From a virus, in IMG/VR virus record IMGVR_UViG_3300042350_004798, positions 1-26,507 of that record: 26,507 nt of DNA; one strand, given 5' to 3'. Each line of letters begins with the position of its first letter. Position 1 is the stretch's first letter. Positions 13,175 through 18,863 of the stretch are shown piece by piece. The position numbers and the translations under genes were made by a program. The notes beneath the pieces are model-generated. The model worked only from the letters and a program-made list of their open reading frames with translations, ran no database searches and was not told the DNA's origin.

Positions 13175-15554
13175 TGAGTAGTCCTCCTGTTTCTGATAAA
13201 AGTAAATCCAACACAGGCATCGTCGCGGCCTGTCGGCCATCGACGATGCTGTTCGCAACCTGTTGCTTGGTCTGAATCGCCTTGCAGATACGTTCTTCGA
13301 CCGTATCTGGCACGACGAGGTAGTAAATGTCGCAGGTTTCCTTCTGGCCGATTCGGTGAACGCGATCTGCTCCTTGGGCCATCACCGCAGGTGTCCACCA
13401 CATCTCGGCGTTGGCAATCGTGCTTGCCGCTGTAAGCGTCAAGCCGACCCCCGCTGCCTTGATGTTCCCAACCAGAAGTCTGCATTGTGGATCGGTCTGA
13501 AACCGATCCACAATGCCCTGTCGTTTCTTCGTCGGAGTCGAGCCGTCGATGACGACGACGTTTTCCTCCGGCAAAATTCTACGCTTGAGAACGTCCACCA
13601 TTTGCGTATGCACCGCAAAAAGGATCAACTTCTCTTTAGAGTTGTCACGGAAAAACTTCCGTGACCAATCCACCACGGCGCGAGCCTTGAGTCGGCTCGT
13701 AAGCCTGAGCAGAATGCCGAGCCGTGTGACGGCTTCGGCTTTCTGCGCGCTGGTGACGCTCCCGTACTTACTGTTCTGAGCCAGCCATCCCATGAAGTCG
13801 GCCTCGGCGGCGTCGAGGTCGCTTCGGTCGTCCAAGTGCAACGGGACGACGATCATCTTCTTCTCGGGGAGGTCGAGTACGTCCTCTTTGAGTCGTCTGA
13901 GCATGAAGGGTTTGATCTTCTCATGGAGTTCCCCCAAGTTGGTCGCGCCCTTGTATTCCCACCCCCAATGCGTCTTACGAGGCTCGCAGTAGCGAGTCGC
14001 GTAAGCCTGCCAAGCAGGGAATAGCTCAGGTCGAATGATGTTCAGGATCGGCCAGAAGTCGGCAGGCCGGTTCATCACCGGCGTGCCTGACATTCCGATC
14101 ACCTTGGTCGTCAGACGGCTAAGGTACTTAGCCGCCTTGGTCCGCTTGCTGGCCCGGTTGCTGAGGTTGTGGACCTCGTCAAAAGCGATGCACTTCCACT
14201 GATAGCGGCCAAGTAGTGGCCGCTGGTCGTAGAGGATGTCGTAGTTGACGATCACCGCCTTGGGCAGTTCGTCGGGCAGAGTCGCAAGCGACTTGCCCTC
14301 GACGACCAACGAGTCGGCATCAGCCCACATCTTGAGTTCGCGCTGCCAGTTTCCCTTTAGGGAAGCTGGGCAGACGATCAGTAGGGGCCAGAGACTTTGG
14401 CGAGCAGCCAAAGTCGCGACTTGGGCAGTGTTGTGCGTCAATATGTACTGATCTGTCACATACAACTTGTCCTCGGCGGCCACGCTGATGCAATACGAAT
14501 CTGCCGGACACTCCAAGCGTTCTATGCTAACCAACCTGCGACTAGGCAATGCCCTCGGGCCTGGGACATATCTGCCAGCCTTTCGGATAACACTAAATGG
14601 GAGGATGCCCGCAGGGAGTCGCAAACATACACAAAACTCTATAGGCTTCCCTTGGTGGCTTCTATCGTATTGATGGAGTGTTGCCACCCCACCTAAACTT
14701 TGAACAAGAGTCACTATATCCCTAGCTAGTCTTGGGGAAATTGTGGAATAGCTTAGCCTGTTTCGTGTTTTGGATATGCTACCATCACAATCCATCAATC
14801 CTTGCAGAAGGCTTATTCGATCCTTAGCCGATGCTTCTAGGTATACCTTAGGTATGAATTTATCCACGCTCTTGCAGTTGAGTTCAAGTTGCTCTACGGA
14901 ATCTCGTAGTGCTACTCTGTAACCTATGCGAGTTACAGTGCCTCGTGTCTCGACATTGCCCTGGAATACATTCCCAGTCGCATCGCCAGACAATCGTTGT
15001 TGCACACAAGGCCAATCTACAGTACCTACAGTCAATACCATCTGCCTACCGCCCAAACTCCCGTTTGCTATTAAGCATCCAAGGAAATACGGGTCTATTG
15101 GTAGTTCTGATTGTGTTTGTGTGCCCACAAATGGATTTGTAAGCATCGGAAGGTAGTAGGTTTTCTTGGTTGTTTCGAGATCATCGAGGAACTCCAAAGT
15201 AGTTTTAACCACTCTGGTTTTTGCTTTTCCGCCTTTCCAATAATCCATTGCCCACAGATGCTCTGGCCCTGCTTCGCAGGTAGAGCCATCATTGAATGTG
15301 AGTCTATAGACATCCTTTACGCCTTGCGGAAAGACTCCTGTAACCTCAGTAAAGTCGCCGTTTGATCCGACAACTCTATCTCCAACTTGCAGACGGCCTA
15401 TTGGAAGCCACCCATTGTTGGTCAATACGAGGGAGTACCAGGGTTGTTGTTTTCCCAAGCCCTGCTCGTCTGCAAGTAGAATTCCGCCGTGGACTTTCGC
15501 CATAAAGTCCACGCCTTGTTCTTGGTAGGGGAACAGTTTTTGCTTGGTAGCCAT
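13140..15554 (-). CDS. Snf2-family DNA helicase/translocase interrupted by an intein
   Basis: 804 aa precursor; 464 aa after splicing. Helicase motif I is split, DEQGLGK (29-35) rejoining Thr376. The DEAH-box equivalent is FDEVH (458-462), GMSGTP lies at about 487-492, and motif VI is QGADRVHRIGQ (727-737). SWI2/SNF2 proteins use ATP to move along duplex DNA; phage copies are thought to act in replication, recombination or displacing bound proteins. AGG-containing sequence precedes the ATG. Overlaps the next gene by 35 bases. Function requires splicing, because the ATP-binding loop is broken by the insertion. Confidence 0.92.
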   Translation of the reverse strand: MATKQKLFPYQEQGVDFMAKVHGGILLADEQGLGKQQPWYSLVLTNNGWLPIGRLQVGDRVVGSNGDFTEVTGVFPQGVKDVYRLTFNDGSTCEAGPEHLWAMDYWKGGKAKTRVVKTTLEFLDDLETTKKTYYLPMLTNPFVGTQTQSELPIDPYFLGCLIANGSLGGRQMVLTVGTVDWPCVQQRLSGDATGNVFQGNVETRGTVTRIGYRVALRDSVEQLELNCKSVDKFIPKVYLEASAKDRISLLQGLMDCDGSISKTRNRLSYSTISPRLARDIVTLVQSLGGVATLHQYDRSHQGKPIEFCVCLRLPAGILPFSVIRKAGRYVPGPRALPSRRLVSIERLECPADSYCISVAAEDKLYVTDQYILTHNTAQVATLAARQSLWPLLIVCPASLKGNWQRELKMWADADSLVVEGKSLATLPDELPKAVIVNYDILYDQRPLLGRYQWKCIAFDEVHNLSNRASKRTKAAKYLSRLTTKVIGMSGTPVMNRPADFWPILNIIRPELFPAWQAYATRYCEPRKTHWGWEYKGATNLGELHEKIKPFMLRRLKEDVLDLPEKKMIVVPLHLDDRSDLDAAEADFMGWLAQNSKYGSVTSAQKAEAVTRLGILLRLTSRLKARAVVDWSRKFFRDNSKEKLILFAVHTQMVDVLKRRILPEENVVVIDGSTPTKKRQGIVDRFQTDPQCRLLVGNIKAAGVGLTLTAASTIANAEMWWTPAVMAQGADRVHRIGQKETCDIYYLVVPDTVEERICKAIQTKQQVANSIVDGRQAATMPVLDLLLSETGGLLSGNKRPHKTKH
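13285..15513. repeat. Hairpins in the Snf2 exteins, none in the intein
   Basis: Perfect stems: 13285-13292/13302-13309 (8 bp), 13482-13496/13502-13516 (15 bp, the longest intragenic one), 13644-13652/13657-13665 (9), 14116-14123/14127-14134 (8), 14204-14211/14217-14224 (8), 14393-14401/14407-14415 (9), 15488-15497/15504-15513 (10). Imperfect ones lie at 13681-13699, 13974-14005 and 14046-14069. Inside the intein the best is a 7-bp stem at 14917-14938. Confidence 0.88.
14430..15449 (-). mobile_element. Class 3 intein with LAGLIDADG homing endonuclease
   Basis: 340 residues inserted exactly between Lys and Thr of the Snf2 P-loop GLGK/T. It starts with Gln instead of Cys/Ser/Ala and ends Thr-His-Asn. 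The class 3 W-C-T signature is present: Trp66 in block B (EHLW), Cys320 in block F (SYCISV), Thr338 before the penultimate His. The +1 extein residue is Thr. Two LAGLIDADG-like motifs, LGCLIANG (123-130) and LLQGLMDCDG (214-223), mark the homing endonuclease. Class 3 inteins start splicing at the block F Cys. They are known from Deinococcus Snf2 and mycobacteriophage DnaB. Confidence 0.93.
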
Positions 15555-15671
15555 CTATTCCTCGAACACTTCGGCGGAGAACCACTCAATGAGCTTCACA
15601 GCCGCATAGGCTGCGAAGCAAATCCCGCAGGTGGAGGCTACGCAGTAGCCGACTTCACTCCAATCGATCAT
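15555..15671 (-). CDS. Tiny hydrophobic protein
   Basis: 38 aa, MIDWSEVGYCVASTCGICFA followed by AYAAVKLIEWF. The ATG overlaps the csrA stop (ATGA) and the stop abuts the Snf2 ATG with no spare base. A cysteine-containing hydrophobic stretch may insert in the membrane. The exact fit argues it is translated. Function unknown. Confidence 0.55.
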   Translation of the reverse strand: MIDWSEVGYCVASTCGICFAAYAAVKLIEWFSAEVFEE

Positions 15672-15859
15672 CCTCGCACTCCTTGAGCTAGTCCAGCTTC
15701 TTTGGGTTTCACAAGTTCTTCTCGGAGGACGCGAACGTCCTCCGGGGCTTCAATCTTGACTCGGACTCGCTTTCCGCGAACGACAACAATCGTGACTCGA
15801 ATGTCGTCGCCAATCGTTATGGATTCGTTGGGATGTCGAGTAAGGGACAGAGCAGGCAT
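15668..15859 (-). CDS. csrA: CsrA/RsmA-family RNA-binding regulator
   Basis: 63 aa from MPALSLTRHPNESITIGDDI, with GAGG seven bases before the ATG; a longer in-frame start lacks this. CsrA normally reads LILTRR-GE---IGDDI-VTVL then APKEV-VHREE. Here LSLTRHPNESITIGDD, VRVKIEAPEDV and LREE (45-48) keep the core strands and the key Arg. CsrA dimers bind GGA in RNA hairpin loops to control translation and mRNA stability. A phage copy could redirect host regulation or act on phage mRNA. A 9-bp hairpin (15723-15731/15736-15744) lies inside the gene, with a TTCG loop on the mRNA strand. Confidence 0.88.
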   Translation of the reverse strand: MPALSLTRHPNESITIGDDIRVTIVVVRGKRVRVKIEAPEDVRVLREELVKPKEAGLAQGVRG

Positions 15860-15947
15860 CTTTAACCTCAATGATTTCGTATAGAACAGGTTTAGGGGAA
15901 CTGCATCCTGCTGCGACAAGCAGCAGGATGGGTAGGTATCGGAGCAT
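15750..15947 (-). CDS. Small lipoprotein
   Basis: 65 aa. MLRYLPILLLVAAGCSS is a complete lipoprotein signal with lipobox VAAGC, so Cys would be lipidated and the rest exported. Phage o-spanins have this layout, but no partner i-spanin is evident. The frame has no stop until 15750, so its last third overlaps csrA out of frame and is probably not conserved. A perfect 11-bp hairpin (15904-15914/15920-15930) lies within the signal-peptide codons. Confidence 0.55.
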   Translation of the reverse strand: MLRYLPILLLVAAGCSSPKPVLYEIIEVKDACSVPYSTSQRIHNDWRRHSSHDCCRSRKASPSQD

Positions 15948-15954
15948 GGTTCGA

Positions 15955-15999
15955 CTATCTTCGATCTTGCGGCGGGGGTATTGGTTCTTTTGTTGGCAT
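15955..15999 (-). CDS. 14-residue ORF with strong ribosome site
   Basis: MPTKEPIPPPQDRR. Very short, but its ATG follows GGAAGGAGTG at optimal spacing, and it lies alone between the upstream gene and the lipoprotein ATG seven bases downstream. It could be a leader peptide coupling translation into the lipoprotein and csrA. Too short to support from sequence alone. Confidence 0.25.
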   Translation of the reverse strand: MPTKEPIPPPQDRR

Positions 16000-16001
16000 G
16001 G

Positions 16002-16361
16002 TTACACTCCTTCCAATCCCAGCAACCTAGCCGCTTCGCGAGCGTTTGCTAGGGACACTGTTTGAGCTTTCCTGTTGAACGGGGACAATTGCTTTTCGAT
16101 CTCTCGGATGATCCGCTGGACTTCGATGTACTCTAGGTACTGATCCTCGCTATCCCAAAGCCTTCCGGGCGAGGAGTAACCTTCCCCGTAGACATCCCTC
16201 CAATTTTCGGATGTCAAGTCGAGCCGGTAGCCGTTGCTTAGGGTTGCCCACTTTCGCCCTACTTTCGTGACTGACACCAAACTGTCTTTGCCGTGTCTTT
16301 TCTCCCTGCGGGAGAAAAAGAAAATCGCTCCGACGACGCAGGCTTTTGGACTTTTGCTCAC
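16002..16361 (-). CDS. Hypothetical protein
   Basis: 119 aa from a GTG (VSKSPKACVV) that follows GGAGGGAG at the end of the sigma-like gene. The first part (VGRKWATLSNGYRLDLTSENW) looks beta-rich; the C-terminal part (DQYLEYIEVQRIIREIEKQL) is a helix ending in LLGLEGV. It is coupled to the sigma-like gene. Hairpins include 16298-16306/16310-16318 (9 bp). No family recognised. Confidence 0.6.
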   Translation of the reverse strand: MSKSPKACVVGAIFFFSRREKRHGKDSLVSVTKVGRKWATLSNGYRLDLTSENWRDVYGEGYSSPGRLWDSEDQYLEYIEVQRIIREIEKQLSPFNRKAQTVSLANAREAARLLGLEGV

Positions 16362-16363
16362 GA

Positions 16364-16810
16364 TTACACTCCCTCCAAAACAGAATCGAACGCCTCGGCG
16401 ATTCGATTCTTGCCCCAACCCGCTTCGACAAGAGCGTTTTCAACGCTCTTGCGAATCGTCTTGTGTTTCTTGCCGCTCGCGGCAAGATCCAAAGCAAGTC
16501 GAACCACCACCGACGAATCGTCGTCGGAGCTTCCTTCGGGACAAGCCGCCGTGTTCCCACAAACCTCGTCAGAATTGCTCTTGACACAGGCTCGGACTTT
16601 GCGGGACCGCAAAGTCGTGATGATCTGGCGGCTCACCACCATGTAGATGTACGTCTGGAGTTTGGCCTTTTCGGGGTCAAATCGTGAAATTCTCTCGGAA
16701 ACAGCCAAATATCCATCAGAAATCGCATCGTCGATGTCCACGTTGTACTTCCGAGCGATGGTGATGGCGAAAACTTTGGCAAGGTGATAAGCATCGGTAT
16801 AATCAGGCAT
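16364..16810 (-). CDS. Sigma-70 region-2-like protein
   Basis: 148 aa. The ATG follows AGGAGG; upstream in-frame sequence is non-coding in style. DDAISDGYLAVSERISRFDP then AKLQTYIYMVVSRQIITTLR matches sigma-70 region 2, the part that binds the -10 element and core polymerase. Sigma region 4 is not clear; after a linker the C-terminus has a possible helix-turn-helix (SVENALVEAGWGKNRIAEAF). It heads the leftward operon, so it may direct phage gene timing, or be a degenerate sigma relative with another role. It is packed with hairpins. Confidence 0.72.
   Translation of the reverse strand: MPDYTDAYHLAKVFAITIARKYNVDIDDAISDGYLAVSERISRFDPEKAKLQTYIYMVVSRQIITTLRSRKVRACVKSNSDEVCGNTAACPEGSSDDDSSVVVRLALDLAASGKKHKTIRKSVENALVEAGWGKNRIAEAFDSVLEGV
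16382..16616. repeat. Hairpin cluster inside the sigma-like gene
   Basis: Five perfect stems in 235 bases: 16382-16390/16402-16410 (9 bp, with a further 4-bp stem inside), 16429-16438/16442-16451 (10), 16468-16475/16480-16487 (8), 16510-16516/16521-16527 (7), 16595-16604/16607-16616 (10). All lie within the C-terminal half of the reading frame. Confidence 0.9.
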
Positions 16811-16900
16811 AGTAACCTCCTGGGGAATGAAACAACTGTTCAAGTAGCTTATCGTCTTGTTGCCTTGTTGCAATGACAACTTCCCAGATTTCGGATCAAA

Positions 16901-17341
16901 ATGACCAAAATAAACAAAAATTGCAACCTCGGCGACGTAGTTCGAGTGGTCTTTGACGACCACGCCGTGGGCGCGCAACACATTGTTTTTGAGGTCTTTG
17001 GTCGGGTTTTGCGGAAGGATAGGCGATCATTTGTGATCGCCTGTTGGAAGTACGCTGACTCAGACGAGCATGAACAAGACGCAAACGTGACGGCCTATAC
17101 GATTCTCCGCGCAGCGGTGAAGTCAATCGAAGTCCTAACCCCCAAAGAACCATGCCAATCCCCCACCACAAGATCGAAGATGACGGCAAGCAACTCCCCC
17201 CGAAAGCGTGCAAGTTCTGCTCCTGGACATCCGGCGGTGGCAAGAACCGCGAATGCCGATACAGCCCTCCCCGAGCCACCGGATTCCCCAAGGTCCGACA
17301 CGACGACTGGTGTTCCAAGTACGAACCCAACGACCACCTGA
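16901..17341 (+). CDS. Hypothetical protein with out-of-phase extension
   Basis: 146 aa. The first 85 or so residues (NLGDVVRVVFDDHAVG, VFEVFGRVLRKDRRSFVIAC, KSIEVLTPKEP) read as an ordinary small domain. After TPKEP the composition changes abruptly to Ser/Thr/Pro/Arg-rich, and this part overlaps the next gene by 190 bases in another frame. Either the natural stop was lost, or there is a frameshift near the CCCCCAAAG run at about 17138. A 9-bp hairpin lies at 17021-17042. First gene of the short plus-strand operon. Confidence 0.6.
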   Translation: MTKINKNCNLGDVVRVVFDDHAVGAQHIVFEVFGRVLRKDRRSFVIACWKYADSDEHEQDANVTAYTILRAAVKSIEVLTPKEPCQSPTTRSKMTASNSPRKRASSAPGHPAVARTANADTALPEPPDSPRSDTTTGVPSTNPTTT

Positions 17342-17418
17342 TCGATGCGGAGATCCTTCGGAAATCCGCAGAGACAGCCAAGAAACTCGCCATCGAGAAA
17401 GCTCTCAACCCTAAATGA
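17152..17418 (+). CDS. Four-cysteine, probable zinc-binding small protein
   Basis: 88 aa. CKFCSWTSGGGKNRECRYSP followed by FPKVRHDDWCSKYEP has the C-x2-C ... C-x-x-PP ... DWC layout common in small bacterial and phage metal-binding proteins. A helical tail follows (EILRKSAETAKKLAIEKAL). Stop overlaps the next ATG (ATGA). Real coding is better supported here than in the overlapping end of the gene upstream. Confidence 0.7.
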   Translation: MPIPHHKIEDDGKQLPPKACKFCSWTSGGGKNRECRYSPPRATGFPKVRHDDWCSKYEPNDHLIDAEILRKSAETAKKLAIEKALNPK

Positions 17419-17789
17419 TCCTCGACTACTCGATCTACGTCACCGCCGAAGGCGGTGACTGGGCCTCGAACACTTACCCTGACGAGAAGAAATGGGTGGT
17501 GGAACTGCAAGGGTCTTGCAGGTCCGCCAACCGTAGGAAAGCCTTGGTCGTCGGGGCGACGGCGGCCCTGGCCGACCTCGACCGAAAATGCAATGTTCGT
17601 CTGCTTATTGACGACAATCTTTTGGTAGATACAATTTCCGAGATAGCTCTTGGGCTGAGTCCACAAGCCGCAGCGGGTATTGGGGATTCGGCCCTTGAGC
17701 GTTTATTGGAGCAAATGAATCGGCACACACTGGTGTTGTGCTACTGGCCGGAAGATAGCAGGGCCAAGGCCCTGCGCAGACGATTATAG
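17415..17789 (+). CDS. Possible divergent RNase H-fold protein
   Basis: 124 aa. The order of elements recalls RNase HI: a first strand (YSIYVTAEGG), a second (KWVVELQG), a helix (RRKALVVGATAALADL), a strand with an acidic turn (VRLLIDDNLLVDTI) and a closing segment (RHTLVLCYWPED). The first catalytic Asp of real RNase HI is not obvious, so it may be inactive or unrelated. Hairpins at 17439-17459 (9 bp), 17505-17521 (7) and 17758-17775 (8). Confidence 0.45.
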   Translation: MILDYSIYVTAEGGDWASNTYPDEKKWVVELQGSCRSANRRKALVVGATAALADLDRKCNVRLLIDDNLLVDTISEIALGLSPQAAAGIGDSALERLLEQMNRHTLVLCYWPEDSRAKALRRRL

Positions 17790-17798
17790 GGCAATCCG

Positions 17799-18053
17799 AT
17801 GATCTACACGGTTCAAAATACTAGCAAGATCGGAAAGCCGGTCGACTACATTCTCGATGCTGATGGGAACCAAATCGATGGTCAATCAGTAGCGTGCGAC
17901 ACAGAAACCGGCGAAGTCACCCAGCACGTCTTGGATGAAGCTGGCGTCCCTGTAGTCGACCCCACAGGAACGGCTGTGATGACCGTCACTCGACACTTCA
18001 AACCACCGCTCAAAGTGGTGTTTCGCCAAATTGCTGGTTGCCAAGCGACTTAA
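17799..18053 (+). CDS. Hypothetical protein
   Basis: 84 aa, MIYTVQNTSKIGKPVDYILD, with DADGNQIDGQ and DPTGTAVMTVTRHF; strand-rich. Its last 44 bases overlap the end of the convergent terminase-like gene. No terminator with a T-run separates the two converging operons. No family recognised. Confidence 0.6.
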   Translation: MIYTVQNTSKIGKPVDYILDADGNQIDGQSVACDTETGEVTQHVLDEAGVPVVDPTGTAVMTVTRHFKPPLKVVFRQIAGCQAT

Positions 18054-18825
18054 CAACCTGCCCCTCGACGGTCTGCCGATCTTCGATCAGCAACCCGTCC
18101 ATATCAAGCATCCCAGCCTGCTTGCACGCAAGCAGGATCTTCGATTTTGTCTCCGGGTCCAAGTCCAACTTGGACACGTCGATGTGGGCGTGGATGTGGC
18201 TCACCTGCCCGGTGACCTCGATCTTCTGGCCGTACTGCTCGCGGTTCAGCCTTTCGTTGGCAAAGATGATCGCCTTGGCGTTCCCATCTTCGACCAGATC
18301 CATCAACTTCGACTCGACGAAGTTGCGTTTCTGGAAGTAGACTTCTTCCCACAGCTTCGCAAACCGAGGATCGTCTTTGGCCCACTTGTCAAGCTGGGCC
18401 TTCGAGATGTCGAGCATTTTGCAGCAGGCGTTCAGATCGAAGCGAGTCACGCTCAGGGCGTGGACGAGCAACCGCTGTTTGTCGAAGTCCCCTCGCGTTG
18501 CGAGGTTGTACATGACCGCTTCGCGGTCGGACTTGTCCTCAGACAACTCCTCCCAAAGCTCGCGTAGCTCCTTTGGGAGCGAGTTCCCGACGTGCCGGGC
18601 AATCAGGCCGTTTCCGCCTCTGCTGTCGGCTCCGGCCTTCCTAGCGGCCAGAATGGCCCGATAGAAGGCCGGTTCGCTTTGCTTCCACTCTTTGAGCTTG
18701 CCCTCGGTGATACCGAGGGCAGCGGCCAACTCGGGATCACTGGTTGTGGTCAGCGCAAAAGAAAACGCCTGCCAGATGCGGTCAGGCGTAAACACGTTGG
18801 GGTTGGTTTCGGCTTCGGTGGTCAT
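18010..18825 (-). CDS. Terminase-small-subunit-like protein
   Basis: 271 aa. Two helix-turn-helix units are visible: DPELAAALGITEGKLKEWKQ (about 30-49) and CCKMLDISKAQLDKWAKDDP. They are followed by the long helix region (FVESKLMDLVEDGNAKAIIF) and NREQYGQKIEVTG, typical of terminase small subunits of the homeodomain-like phage type. It would recognise phage DNA ends and bring them to the large subunit. No large subunit lies in this window. An 11-bp hairpin begins five bases upstream of the ATG and may hide the ribosome site. Confidence 0.7.
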   Translation of the reverse strand: MTTEAETNPNVFTPDRIWQAFSFALTTTSDPELAAALGITEGKLKEWKQSEPAFYRAILAARKAGADSRGGNGLIARHVGNSLPKELRELWEELSEDKSDREAVMYNLATRGDFDKQRLLVHALSVTRFDLNACCKMLDISKAQLDKWAKDDPRFAKLWEEVYFQKRNFVESKLMDLVEDGNAKAIIFANERLNREQYGQKIEVTGQVSHIHAHIDVSKLDLDPETKSKILLACKQAGMLDMDGLLIEDRQTVEGQVVKSLGNQQFGETPL

Positions 18826-18855
18826 GCCTTAATCCTAGCGAGAATCGCTAGGATT
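18117..18855. repeat. Hairpins in and before the terminase-like gene
   Basis: Perfect stems: 18117-18125/18128-18136 (9 bp), 18157-18164/18168-18175 (8), 18304-18311/18318-18325 (8), 18550-18558/18571-18579 (9), 18632-18640/18664-18672 (9, enclosing a 5-bp stem), 18699-18708/18712-18721 (10), and 18831-18841/18845-18855 (11) in the leader between this gene and the repeat protein. Smaller stems of 6 bp lie at 18491-18505 and 18514-18528. Confidence 0.88.
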
Positions 18856-18863
18856 GGCAAGAA

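Noticed and set aside
16811-16900. Divergent promoters between the sigma-like gene and the plus-strand operon
   Set aside because: Promoters must exist near here, but I could find only a TTGTCA with poor -10 matches, so none is called.
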